A stretch of DNA of 64,000 bases from Kiloniella sp. EL199. Its GTDB lineage: Bacteria; Pseudomonadota; Alphaproteobacteria; Kiloniellales; Kiloniellaceae. The notes below the pieces were generated by a model. That model did no database searches. It was given only the letters and a program-made list of their open reading frames with translations, and was not told the origin of the DNA. The stretch's first letter is position 1; each line of letters begins with the position of its first letter. This document shows, piece by piece, positions 28,717-37,538 of the stretch. The DNA is taken from contig NZ_OMPU01000014.1 of the NCBI RefSeq assembly GCF_900313065.1, positions 1-64,000 on the forward strand, written 5' to 3'. Position numbers and translations under genes: made by a program.

Positions 28717-30264
28717 ATGTCAGCATTTACCCGCACGTTACGTGCAGGGAGTATCGCAATTGCCTGTTGCTTATTGCCACTCTCACCTTCAGCAATTGCA
28801 GAAGAATCAACACATCTTCGTATTGCCGTCAAAAAAGACCGTTACAGCGTTGATGCAAAAAAATTCTCTTTCACAACCCGCCGTCCCTCTGCACAAATTG
28901 TTGAGACTGCGGTCAAGCCGGACGCAAACTTCAAACCACAAGGTGTCCTGTTTAAAGACTGGGATTATAAAAACGGAGTTTATTCAATTAATGTCCGTGA
29001 AGGCATCAAATTCCACGATGGTTCAGACTTTAATGCCGAAGCCGCAATCGCGGCGTTGAAGCTCTATGATCAGGGGAAATCCGACTTCCTTCAGATTGAC
29101 CAAGCAAGCTTTGAACAAACAGGTCCCTATAGCTTTACATTCAAATCCGAAATCGGTTCTGCGCTCGTTATCGAAAACATGACACATCGCAGCGCTTCTT
29201 TGTTCTCGACCATGGGTGATCGCAGCAAAAACCCTATTGGGACAGGTCCATACCTGTTGGAAGATTACCAACCAAAACAATCCATCACGCTAAAACGAAA
29301 CGACAGTTACTGGGGCGAAAAACCAGCAATTGAGAAAATCTCCTATCGCTTTATCGCTGATGATCAGGTCCGCCTTCTCGCTTTAAAAAACAACGAAGTT
29401 GATGTCATTGCCGAAGTCACCCCGCAAATGATGTTGGCACTACCTAAAGATGGCTCGATTGTTGTTCATCAATCTCGTCCTATCCGCTACGTTGCCCTAC
29501 TGGCAAATATGCACGGCAAAACCCCTTTTGACACCATGCAAGACAAACGGGTCAGAGAGGCTATCGCCCATGCTATTAACCGTCCGCAATTGGCAGAGAT
29601 CCTGTTCGATGGTCGCGGTGAAGTTGCCAAGGGCATATTGCCAAACTGGATGTTTGATCTGGGTGATGATCACGTAGATGGCTTTGCATACGATCCTGAC
29701 AAAGCTGGTGCTCTTCTGGATGAAGCTGGCTGGGTCAGAGGGGAAAATGGCATGCGCGCAAAAGATGGGCGCCCGCTGAAACTCAGACTGGTTGCGGCCT
29801 ATCCAAACGTTTCTTCCGTTCGTCCGATGCCAGAATTGCTGGAACAGATGTTCCGTTCCATCGGCATCGATATTGATCTGGTACAGGTGGATGATTCCGG
29901 CGTGTATGACGATACCTATCTCGCGACTGGTGAAGCTGATCTCTATATGGAGTTTGCATCCAACAACAACACAGACCCAACCTATCTGCTTTATAACCTG
30001 TTCCATTCAAAAACACCTTGGGGGTATCAGTACACAGCCCCGGGAAAAACAGTAGACGCCTTGCTGGAAAAAGCCCGGGCGGCGCAAAGTCGTGAAGAAA
30101 TCATCGATTATGTTCGCAAAGCACACAGATCTATTGTGCAAGATGAGCTGGCCGCTATTCCAATCCTTATGGTGCCTAACTTCAACCTGTCACGTCCCGG
30201 CATGGAAATCCCTATGTTTGAGCACGCTGACTGGATTGATTATGGTCGTGTAACAGTCAAATAG
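28717..30264 (+). CDS. ABC transporter substrate-binding protein, family 5 (peptide/nickel/opine)
   Basis: The mature protein follows a signal peptide (MSAFTRTLRAGSIAIACC...SAIA). Family 5 motifs are present: INVREGIKFHDGSDFNAEAA, IGTGPYLLEDY, ITLKRNDSYWGEKPAIEKI and AIAHAINRPQLAEILF. The length of about 515 residues is normal. The best match by eye is the NikA-like branch (SYWGEKPAIEKI and the DELAAIPILMVP ending), so a metal-chelate or short peptide ligand is plausible. The ATG at 28717 has AAGGA upstream; the longer frame lacks a signal peptide at its start. Confidence 0.85.
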   Translation: MSAFTRTLRAGSIAIACCLLPLSPSAIAEESTHLRIAVKKDRYSVDAKKFSFTTRRPSAQIVETAVKPDANFKPQGVLFKDWDYKNGVYSINVREGIKFHDGSDFNAEAAIAALKLYDQGKSDFLQIDQASFEQTGPYSFTFKSEIGSALVIENMTHRSASLFSTMGDRSKNPIGTGPYLLEDYQPKQSITLKRNDSYWGEKPAIEKISYRFIADDQVRLLALKNNEVDVIAEVTPQMMLALPKDGSIVVHQSRPIRYVALLANMHGKTPFDTMQDKRVREAIAHAINRPQLAEILFDGRGEVAKGILPNWMFDLGDDHVDGFAYDPDKAGALLDEAGWVRGENGMRAKDGRPLKLRLVAAYPNVSSVRPMPELLEQMFRSIGIDIDLVQVDDSGVYDDTYLATGEADLYMEFASNNNTDPTYLLYNLFHSKTPWGYQYTAPGKTVDALLEKARAAQSREEIIDYVRKAHRSIVQDELAAIPILMVPNFNLSRPGMEIPMFEHADWIDYGRVTVK

Positions 30265-30358
30265 TTCGACTTGTGAGTTCCGCAAGCTGATGTATCGGCC
30301 TGCGGATCGCGACTTGAGATCACGCATAAATAAGCCTTGAGCGAGGGAAGTATTCCAC

Positions 30359-31312
30359 TTGAGAAGCTTTATTCTAAAACGAATGGCAACGGCAATTCCA
30401 ACTCTACTTGGTATGTCCATGCTGGGTTTTTTCATGGTTGCCTTGACCCCCGGTGATCCTGTCGAGATGGAATTGCGCCGTCTTGGCGTTATTTTCACAC
30501 CGGATCAAGTGGTTGCCCTGCGTCAGGAATATGGCTTGGATCAACCAATCTTCAAACGTTATCTCGACTGGTTAATACGACTCCTACACCTGGATATGGG
30601 ACAGTCTATTGCTTCTGGCCGCTCCGTACTGGAAGAATTTAAAACACACCTTCCCCTAACCCTAACACTGGCATCTTTATCTCTCGCGCTGTCGATTTTA
30701 CTCTCGGTCTTGTTCGGCATAACTGCCGCGCTAACCCGGTCAAAGGTTCTGGAAAGTTTTGTCCAGTTCTTTTCCATATTTATGGTTTCCATTCCTTCCT
30801 TTTGGCTTGCTCTCCTCTTGTTATTTATTTTTGCCCTAAGTCTTGAATGGATTTCGCTATTGGGATCAGGAGCATGGTATGACCTCGTCTTGCCTGTTTT
30901 AACACTTTCCCTCGGCAGTGCTGCAACAATGGGACGCTTGATAAGAGATCGAATTTTAGCAGTCATGAGTGAAGATTATATCCGTCTGGCAATAGCCAAG
31001 GGTCTTCCCCCTACCCTTATCCTGCGTCGTCACATTATGAAATCTATCCTGCCACCTTTGGTGACCAATTGGGCGGTGACCTTTGGTGCATTACTGGGTG
31101 GTTCCGTTATTGTTGAAAATATCTTCAACTTGCCCGGGCTTGGGCAAATGGCTCTACAAGCCGTCTTCGAACGCGACTTTGCTATTCTACAGGCTTATTT
31201 GCTTTTCATGGGATTGATTTTCTTTGTCAGTAATTTCATTGCAGATCTCCTGAACTATTGGCTGACCCCGCATTTTAGAGAACAGAACAATTCTCAGATG
31301 GCTACGAAATGA
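30359..31312 (+). CDS. ABC transporter permease, DppB/NikB type
   Basis: This 317-residue inner-membrane permease has six predicted helices, the N-terminal KRMATAIPTLLGMSML segment and the cytoplasmic EAA loop (ILRRHIMKSILPPLV). The start codon is TTG, placed 9 nt after a GAGGGAAG ribosome site. It pairs with the next gene, whose ATG overlaps its stop (ATGA). Confidence 0.88.
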   Translation: MRSFILKRMATAIPTLLGMSMLGFFMVALTPGDPVEMELRRLGVIFTPDQVVALRQEYGLDQPIFKRYLDWLIRLLHLDMGQSIASGRSVLEEFKTHLPLTLTLASLSLALSILLSVLFGITAALTRSKVLESFVQFFSIFMVSIPSFWLALLLLFIFALSLEWISLLGSGAWYDLVLPVLTLSLGSAATMGRLIRDRILAVMSEDYIRLAIAKGLPPTLILRRHIMKSILPPLVTNWAVTFGALLGGSVIVENIFNLPGLGQMALQAVFERDFAILQAYLLFMGLIFFVSNFIADLLNYWLTPHFREQNNSQMATK

Positions 31313-32142
31313 AGCTCTTGTCATTACGTGCAACACCGCTTGGCTTGAATACAGGTATTATCCTGATTGGATGTTTACTGCTGATCGCCTTCTTCGGGGA
31401 AAATCTGGCCCCGCATGATCCCAATAAAATGGATCTTGTCCGTCGGCTCGAGGGGATGAGCTGGACCTACCCCTTAGGCACAGATCATCTCGGTCGCGAC
31501 GTGCTCTCGCGTTTGATGTCCGGGACACTGCTTTCCCTTGGATCTGCAGTAATGACCGCCGTAACCATTCTTTTTATCGCCTTACCGATCGGGCTTATAT
31601 CCGCGATGCTCGGCGGCTGGGTGAACCACCTGCTCATGCGAATAACGGATATTTTCCTCGCCTTTCCCATGATCATTTTTTCATTGGTCATTATCGGATT
31701 TTTGGGGGCATCGCTTAACTCAGCCATCATCGGCGTCGCGCTGGCCTGGTGGCCCAGCCTTGCCCGTCTGGTTCACACGCTAACAACAGATGCACTCTCC
31801 AAAGATTTTGTATTGGCATCGCGCCAATGCGGCATCGGTCCGGTTAAGCTGGTTATACGTCATATCCTCCCTCAGATATTACCTCCTTTATTTGTCGTGA
31901 TGAGTTTGGAAATGGCATCGATCCTGCTCGTACTTTCATCTCTCAGTTTTTTGGGAATTGGGGCACAGCCACCCGAAGCCGAATGGGGGGCAATGTTAAA
32001 CGAAGCACGCCCCTTCTTCACCGAGCGTCCCGGTTTGTTACTTGCTCCGGGTCTCTTGATAAGCCTTGCCGTAATGGGATTTAACCTGCTTGGAGAGGGA
32101 ATTCGTCACAAGCTTGATAACAGGAGCCCTTTCAGATGGTAG
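31309..32142 (+). CDS. ABC transporter permease, DppC/NikC type
   Basis: The 277-residue permease has the typical LAPHDPNKMDLVRRLEG...YPLGTDHLGRDVLSRLMSG N-terminal block and an EAA loop (QCGIGPVKLVIRHILPQILPP). It heterodimerises with the NikB-like permease to form the channel. Its gene overlaps both neighbours by a few bases, as expected for a tightly coupled importer operon. Confidence 0.9.
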   Translation: MKLLSLRATPLGLNTGIILIGCLLLIAFFGENLAPHDPNKMDLVRRLEGMSWTYPLGTDHLGRDVLSRLMSGTLLSLGSAVMTAVTILFIALPIGLISAMLGGWVNHLLMRITDIFLAFPMIIFSLVIIGFLGASLNSAIIGVALAWWPSLARLVHTLTTDALSKDFVLASRQCGIGPVKLVIRHILPQILPPLFVVMSLEMASILLVLSSLSFLGIGAQPPEAEWGAMLNEARPFFTERPGLLLAPGLLISLAVMGFNLLGEGIRHKLDNRSPFRW

Positions 32143-32915
32143 ACAGCCCTCTTTTCAAGCTGGATCACTTAACAATCTGTCAGCAAGGTAACGATCACAA
32201 ACCGATTATTGATGATGTCAGCTTCTCTCTGACACAAGGACAACGTCTCGGTCTTATTGGTCGTTCCGGTTGCGGAAAATCAGTTACAAGCCACGCCATT
32301 ATGGACATCCTGCGCCCACCCCTTATCAGAAAGCAAGGGCAAGCAGTCTTACAGGGACAAGATATCTTTACTCTACCCGACATGGAAAAACGTCGCATCC
32401 GTGGTCAGGGAATTTTCTGTATCTTTCAAAGCCCGGGAAGCGCACTTCATCCTGCTCTGACGATTCAGCAACAGATGATGGAATTATCAACGGTTATTGA
32501 GCAAAGTCCAACGACAGTTACAAATGCTATTGAATATGCCTTTGATCGTATGCAATTACCATTACGATGCCTGACACAGTACCCACATCATCTCAGCGGG
32601 GGTATGAAACAACGTGTGTTAATGGCGATGGCTCTCCTATTAAAACCTAGGTTTCTAATCGCCGACGAACCAACAACAGGACTGGATGTTTTAACGGAAC
32701 GGGACGTTATCGATACAATGGAAATTATGCTGGAAGAAACCCAAGCCGCCTGTCTGTTCATCAGTCACGATATCCGAATAGTCAAACGGGTCTGTCCTGA
32801 TCTTCTCGTCATGCAAGACGGCAAGATCGTTGATCGTTGTACAAGGGATGAGCTCACCTATCGCGATCGCGCTGAAACCACCCGGGAAATTATTGATGCC
32901 ATGAAGGTCGCCTGA
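32136..32915 (+). CDS. ABC transporter ATPase, DppD/NikD type
   Basis: The 259-residue ATPase has Walker A GRSGCGKS, signature LSGGMKQRV, Walker B FLIADEPTTGLD and the H-loop LFISHDIRIV. It lacks the oligopeptide-binding C-terminal extension often found in DppD/OppD, which fits the shorter NikD type. It overlaps the permease gene by 7 nt. Confidence 0.9.
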   Translation: MVDSPLFKLDHLTICQQGNDHKPIIDDVSFSLTQGQRLGLIGRSGCGKSVTSHAIMDILRPPLIRKQGQAVLQGQDIFTLPDMEKRRIRGQGIFCIFQSPGSALHPALTIQQQMMELSTVIEQSPTTVTNAIEYAFDRMQLPLRCLTQYPHHLSGGMKQRVLMAMALLLKPRFLIADEPTTGLDVLTERDVIDTMEIMLEETQAACLFISHDIRIVKRVCPDLLVMQDGKIVDRCTRDELTYRDRAETTREIIDAMKVA

Positions 32916-33653
32916 ATGAGTTTCCAAGTCAATAATCTGTCCCTGTCACTTGGCGGTGATAAAATTTTGCACGATATCTCGTTCACACTGGAACGTGGAC
33001 AAGTTACCGGATTACTGGGCCGATCCGGTTGCGGAAAATCCACCTTGGCTAAAGCAATGGTTGGCATCCATAGAGTTGACCAATCCTGCCTGAAAATAGA
33101 TGGCATGATATTCCAGCCCAAGTTCGGGCAAACTGGACACAAGATCCAATATATGTGGCAAGATCCCCATATGGCGCTTAGTCCGTTTTTATCCGCTGTT
33201 CGCTGTGTCGAAGAAGCCATGGAAACACAAGAAGGTACGACAAAAACACTACGGCATGAAAAAGCGCAAGACCTGCTACATCAGGTTGGTCTCACCCCTT
33301 CTCTTATGCAAAAGCGGCCTCACGCCTTATCTGGTGGTCAATGTCAACGCATCGCACTGGCGCGGGCTATTGCTGCCCAACCTGAATTTCTGATTTTGGA
33401 TGAACCTTTTTCCGCCCTTGATCTTGTCACACAAAAAAACATTATATCGCTATTGGGCAACCTGCGGCAGCTTTATGATTTCGGCTTGATGATCATTTCT
33501 CATGACCTTCGAACACTCTGGCGACTGGCGGATAAACTCATATTGATTGATCAGGGCCACATTATCGAAGACAGACCAACATCTGACTTCCTTCATACCC
33601 CCCGTCACGATCTAACAAAAACCTTTGCCAGCTTTGCACTGGCTGACGCTTAA
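32916..33653 (+). CDS. ABC transporter ATPase, DppF/NikE type
   Basis: The 245-residue second ATPase has Walker A GRSGCGKS, signature LSGGQCQRIALARA and Walker B FLILDEPFSALD. It starts on the base after the nikD-like stop codon. With it the importer is complete (binding protein, two permeases, two ATPases). The substrate cannot be fixed from sequence; nickel or cobalt chelate, opine or peptide are candidates. Confidence 0.9.
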   Translation: MSFQVNNLSLSLGGDKILHDISFTLERGQVTGLLGRSGCGKSTLAKAMVGIHRVDQSCLKIDGMIFQPKFGQTGHKIQYMWQDPHMALSPFLSAVRCVEEAMETQEGTTKTLRHEKAQDLLHQVGLTPSLMQKRPHALSGGQCQRIALARAIAAQPEFLILDEPFSALDLVTQKNIISLLGNLRQLYDFGLMIISHDLRTLWRLADKLILIDQGHIIEDRPTSDFLHTPRHDLTKTFASFALADA

Positions 33654-33748
33654 TTTTTGCCCAAAACAAGAAGGAAGAGATGTCGATAAATCGTAACAAA
33701 CGATGAAACAACGCTAAGAAAGAACTAAGCGAAGCACCTATACTTAAC

Positions 33749-34714
33749 TTAGAATTCGCCTGATAGAATTGCTTCCACCTTTTCCTGAACCGAAAGAGCA
33801 TCGGCAAAGCTCGCAATTGAACAGTCCTTACCTTCACTCCAAGCAATAAGGTTATCCAGCCCGCGCATATAGCCATGTTGCCGCGCATCTTCGATCTCGG
33901 AAAGTTCACGTTTCCAGTCGTCGCCCGTTGTTGAATAGAGCTGATCCCACATCGTCAGGCGATAGGACTTCTTCTCTCCCCAAACAGTGAACTCGACAAC
34001 ATCGGGACCAACACCGCCCGCGCTGGCATGAAAGGAAACAGGCGTATTATCACAGGCAAACTGCGCCTGAACACTTGTCTCACAGGAAACATCATCTTCC
34101 GGATATATCGCACAAGCGCTTAAAATTTCTGCAGCCCCCAAAAGACGCTCGGTCAAGTAAATGAAGTGCGACCCCACTTCCCGCACAAAGCCACCTTCTT
34201 CTCTCAGAGACAACCAGGTTGCATCCTGTTGCCAATCCCGAGGCCAAGGGGCGAAATGCAGACGAATATCGACGGAGTTAATCTTACCCAACTTACCAGC
34301 ATCAATATCAGCTTTCATTAAATCGGCTGCCTGTGAATTCGCCAGCGGATAGTTGACCGCGTTTAAAATCCTTTTTTGTTTAAAAGCCGCGACCAGTTCC
34401 CGTGACTGTTCCACATCAATCCCCAAAGGCTTTTCACAGAAGACAGCTTTGCCTACATCCGCAGCGGCCAAGGCATAGTCCCGATGGGACGCCGGCGGAC
34501 TGGCAATATAAACCACATCGACATCTGGATGCTTGATAACGCCTTCAACACCCTCAAAAACAGTCAACGAAGGATACGTTGTTTGAGCCGCAGTTCTCGC
34601 CGTTTCATTGGGATCCCAGGCAGCAACCAGATCAAATCCACCATGCACTGCCATATTTGTCAGCATACGGTTTCCCATGATACCCAAACCAACGAAACCA
34701 ATACCCAACGCCAT
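33749..34714 (-). CDS. Gfo/Idh/MocA-family NAD(P)-dependent oxidoreductase
   Basis: The 321-residue protein has the N-terminal Rossmann fold (GFVGLGIMGNRMLTNMAVHGG) and the family motif VFCEKPLGIDVEQSRELV near residue 95, with Lys acting in catalysis, followed by the alpha/beta substrate domain. It probably oxidises a sugar, polyol or cyclitol. It is convergent with the importer operon, and a GntR-SIS pair lies upstream on the same strand about 200 nt away; a link with these is possible but unproven. Confidence 0.85.
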   Translation of the reverse strand: MALGIGFVGLGIMGNRMLTNMAVHGGFDLVAAWDPNETARTAAQTTYPSLTVFEGVEGVIKHPDVDVVYIASPPASHRDYALAAADVGKAVFCEKPLGIDVEQSRELVAAFKQKRILNAVNYPLANSQAADLMKADIDAGKLGKINSVDIRLHFAPWPRDWQQDATWLSLREEGGFVREVGSHFIYLTERLLGAAEILSACAIYPEDDVSCETSVQAQFACDNTPVSFHASAGGVGPDVVEFTVWGEKKSYRLTMWDQLYSTTGDDWKRELSEIEDARQHGYMRGLDNLIAWSEGKDCSIASFADALSVQEKVEAILSGEF

Positions 34715-34911
34715 TTCACTGTCCCGATTTTAATCTAAACCCCAAGAGTTAAGTGGAAATCCAAGAGTTCATTTTTGAAAGAAGACTGATAATGCGGCAC
34801 AAAAATTGGTTTGACCAGTTTTAAAATTAAATATCGTTTAGAAATTTATAACAACCGATAAAGACACTAATTGAGACTAAACAAAAACACCCAACACTTT
34901 ACCTCTACGAC

Positions 34912-35652
34912 TCAAAGCCCAACAATTCGATGGCTCCATCGTGAAGCAATCTCTTCGGCAGAAATACTAACGTCTTCAACATTTGAACTCCTGAAAACGT
35001 CGACATCATCACCTTGTATTGCAAGTTGTTCCACAACCTCTGCCATCAAAGCATTTAGCAAAAAGCAACCAAGTATAGTTGAAGTAGGCCCCATTCGTAC
35101 CTTACGGTTAGGTATTTTTAGTGCTGCATCACCATATACGCTGCCATTATCAAGAACGATATCAGCCACATCACGTAAAAGAAATCCAGAAGCATGCCTA
35201 GAATCCACTTTATCAGTATGGTCTTGAGATGTGAGAGCAATGATCAACATACCCTTGGATTGACCAGCTAAGGCAAGCTCAATCGGATAGGCATTACGAC
35301 CTGAATTTGAAACAACAATAAGGACATCTTCGGCATTAACCTTAAAGCGGGACAATGCTTTCTCAGCACGCCCTTGTTCTCTTTCAATTTGACTAGAGCG
35401 GCGGGCATTTTCGTGCAGCATTAAATCAGGCTCAAAAATAGGTTGAATTGCAGCAATACCACCGGCTCTATAAAATAGTTCTTCTGCGAGCATGTGAGAA
35501 TGCCCGCTTCCACCAACATAAATAAGTTTCCCCTTTTTTAAAGCTCCCGAAATGGCATTACGTGCAGCTTCAAATGCTCCTGTTTGAGTGAAAAGAACTT
35601 TATCAAACAACTCAACCAACTTATCTCTATACTCATCTCGTAATTTAGCCAT
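34912..35652 (-). CDS. SIS-domain protein (phosphosugar isomerase/binding family)
   Basis: The 246-residue protein is a single SIS domain like UPF0309 members: GKLIYVGGSGHSHMLAEELFYRAGG at the N-terminus, VSNSGRNAYPIELA for phosphosugar binding and a helical end. Catalytic residues are not assigned in this branch. It starts 6 nt after the GntR regulator gene with an AAAGGAG ribosome site, so the regulator and SIS protein form one operon. No kinase, permease or sugar-specific enzyme is in the same unit. Confidence 0.82.
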   Translation of the reverse strand: MAKLRDEYRDKLVELFDKVLFTQTGAFEAARNAISGALKKGKLIYVGGSGHSHMLAEELFYRAGGIAAIQPIFEPDLMLHENARRSSQIEREQGRAEKALSRFKVNAEDVLIVVSNSGRNAYPIELALAGQSKGMLIIALTSQDHTDKVDSRHASGFLLRDVADIVLDNGSVYGDAALKIPNRKVRMGPTSTILGCFLLNALMAEVVEQLAIQGDDVDVFRSSNVEDVSISAEEIASRWSHRIVGL

Positions 35653-35658
35653 AAACGA

Positions 35659-36396
35659 TTACTCCTTTATCTCTCCGACATATTTATAACGATCACCACG
35701 GTACCAACTAATGGCGTCCATAATCACAGAACCAGCCTCGTCATATCCAGTTTGCGATATTCTCAGAACAGCCGAACGAAGAGGAATGCCAAGGTGGCTT
35801 GAAATTTCATCACATGCCTCTATGGCCATCAGACTCTGCAATATTCTTTTCGGGCGAGAACTTTGTGCATCCAAATGCTCGAAAAGTGATGTTTTCCCAT
35901 CATAATTTCTATCAATGTAGCTAATTGGAATAACAACATATTCGTATGAGAGCGCCTCATCACCAGCTAGACGCAAACGACGAAGAAGCATTGTTTCTGT
36001 TTCAAGCGGCAATCCAGAACGCAGTGCAGTATCATAAGGAACCGTTTGAATTGTACGTTCCAAAACTTTTGTTATTGGTACCAATCCACGCATCCGCATA
36101 TCTTCGGAAAATCCCGATAATTTGGACATAACCTTGGGTACATACCCGGTAACAACAGTCCCCACACCTTGCCGCGTATGAACAACACCAGCTTCGGCAA
36201 GGTCTTTGAGACATTGGCGTATGGTAGATCTCGACAAATTTAATCGCGTAGCTAAATCACGCTCGGAAGGTAATGCTTCTCCTTCACTTAGCATTCCAGC
36301 TTCTATTACCTCAGTAAGACCAGAGCGTAAGCGATTCACTAATGGTCCATGTTGTTCAGAAATCCGTCGAACTAATATATCAAATACAGCATCCAC
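35659..36396 (-). CDS. GntR-family regulator, HutC/UTRA subfamily
   Basis: The 245-residue protein has an N-terminal winged helix-turn-helix (LPSERDLATRLNLSRSTIRQCLKDLAEAGVVHTRQGVGTVV, about residues 40-85) and a C-terminal UTRA ligand domain (about 100-240, with ALSYEYVVIP and SQTGYDEAGSVIMDAISWYRGDRYKY). The start is GTG at 36396 preceded by AAGGAGAG. UTRA domains bind phosphosugars or similar molecules, fitting the co-transcribed SIS protein. Confidence 0.85.
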   Translation of the reverse strand: MDAVFDILVRRISEQHGPLVNRLRSGLTEVIEAGMLSEGEALPSERDLATRLNLSRSTIRQCLKDLAEAGVVHTRQGVGTVVTGYVPKVMSKLSGFSEDMRMRGLVPITKVLERTIQTVPYDTALRSGLPLETETMLLRRLRLAGDEALSYEYVVIPISYIDRNYDGKTSLFEHLDAQSSRPKRILQSLMAIEACDEISSHLGIPLRSAVLRISQTGYDEAGSVIMDAISWYRGDRYKYVGEIKE

Positions 36397-36609
36397 TACT
36401 TTGCTCTCTCCTTAAAAGCTCACACACGCGCAACCAAGTGGTGTGGTATTGGAGTAATAAATTATATTAATTACGCAAATTCACGAGATTTCCTATACCT
36501 TCCCGGCAAAAAAATCAAACCAATAACATACCAGCTTGATCTAAACACCCTAATAAGTAATATTTTCAACCTGAAGCAAAAGACGCAGTAATTCTATGAA
36601 CAAAAACAG

Positions 36610-36640
36610 AAAAAGCCCCGGCGTTTGCCGAGGCTTTTTG
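36610..36640 (-). terminator. Rho-independent terminator downstream of tRNA-Met
   Basis: The hairpin AAAAAGCCcCGGC-gttt-GCCGaGGCTTTTT lies just after the 3' end of the minus-strand tRNA and carries A/T runs on both flanks. It could also stop transcription from the other side. Confidence 0.8.
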
Positions 36641-36643
36641 AAT

Positions 36644-36720
36644 TGGTAGCGGAGGAGGGACTTGAACCCCCGACACGCGGATTATGATTCCGCTGCTCTA
36701 ACCAGCTGAGCTACTCCGCC
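36644..36720 (-). tRNA. tRNA-Met (anticodon CAU)
   Basis: The 77-nt minus-strand sequence folds as a canonical tRNA. It has acceptor GGCGGAG/CTCCGCT with one G-T pair, a D-arm AGCTCAGCTGGTTAGAGC, an anticodon stem GCGGA/TCCGC with loop ATCATAA (anticodon CAT), a T-arm GGGGGTTCAAGTCCC and an encoded CCA. The 1-72 pair is not the mismatch of initiators, so elongator Met is likely; a lysidine-modified Ile tRNA is less likely but also has CAU. Confidence 0.93.
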
Positions 36721-36996
36721 ATAAGGCTTTGACAGTGCCGTTTTGATTAACTGATTCGTCAATCATTCGCGCTGTAAGAGGGGTGATAATGCCATGACAC
36801 AAAACTGTCAATAGCGGAGTGATACGCTTTTTATTTTTTTTGAAAATCCGCTCCTCACTCAGCCAGGATCTTTAAGGAGGCAGAAGCAGGACAAATGAAA
36901 ATTGTGCTAGTATTGGCTTGAATCCGGCTTTTCATATCACTACCCTCGCTTTATCTACTCTTTTCAAACTGAAAAAAACAATAGCCGAGCTATACC

Positions 36997-37500
36997 ATGC
37001 GAAACATCTTCAAAATGTCGCAGAATACCTGGGAACACCATTCTCACCCAATGTCAGGGTGGTCACGCCTCGTAACAGGATGGCTCATGTTCCCGGCGAT
37101 ATGGTCTCATGAAGCTTGGGGTTGGCCTATAGCTGGCTTTCTTTTGTTTCTTTTTGCTTTCTGGATGTACCTCAATCCCCGTATCTTCCCCAAGCCACGT
37201 CACACTGACTTCTGGGCTTCGCAAGTCACCTTCGGTGAACGCGTCTGGCTCAAAGAAGTTCCCTTTGACGGGCTGGACGAACTGCTCGACATGCACAGAT
37301 CCCAAACACGTGCGTTGGGCATCTTGGCCGGGTTTGGATTTTTGGGCGGCATTATCACGGCCTATCTGAATCTGTTTTGGCCAACCATGTTTTTTGGCTT
37401 TGCCATGATCATTGGAAAGATGTGGTTCTGTGATCGTATGGTTTGGCTTTTTAACGACGCCATCGAAATAAACCCAAAGCTTGCCGAGTGGATTTATTAA
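36997..37500 (+). CDS. Small membrane protein, DUF6653-like
   Basis: The 167-residue protein has two hydrophobic pairs (about 42-62 and 112-140) and the phrases HSHPMSGWSRLVTGWLMFPAIWSHEAWGW, YLNPRIFPKPRHTDFWASQVTFGERVW. These resemble DUF6653 proteins as I recall them, but the match is not certain. The function is unknown. The ATG at 36997 has no clear ribosome site; an in-frame ATG at 37015 is also possible. Confidence 0.6.
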   Translation: MRNIFKMSQNTWEHHSHPMSGWSRLVTGWLMFPAIWSHEAWGWPIAGFLLFLFAFWMYLNPRIFPKPRHTDFWASQVTFGERVWLKEVPFDGLDELLDMHRSQTRALGILAGFGFLGGIITAYLNLFWPTMFFGFAMIIGKMWFCDRMVWLFNDAIEINPKLAEWIY

Positions 37501-37538
37501 GGCCTTTTGACCTCTAGACTAGAAGTAAGATGATAGAG

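Noticed and set aside
33600-33660. GCCAG...CTGGC hairpin followed by T-rich sequence at the end of the last importer gene
   Set aside because: The stem is five base pairs, lies mostly inside the coding sequence and is separated from the T-run, so it is too weak to call a terminator.
36873-36921. Strong AAGGAGG followed by an eight-codon frame (MKIVLVLA), a possible leader peptide before the DUF6653-like gene
   Set aside because: Spacing from the AAGGAGG is long, there is no attenuator hairpin after it and the frame is too short to judge.
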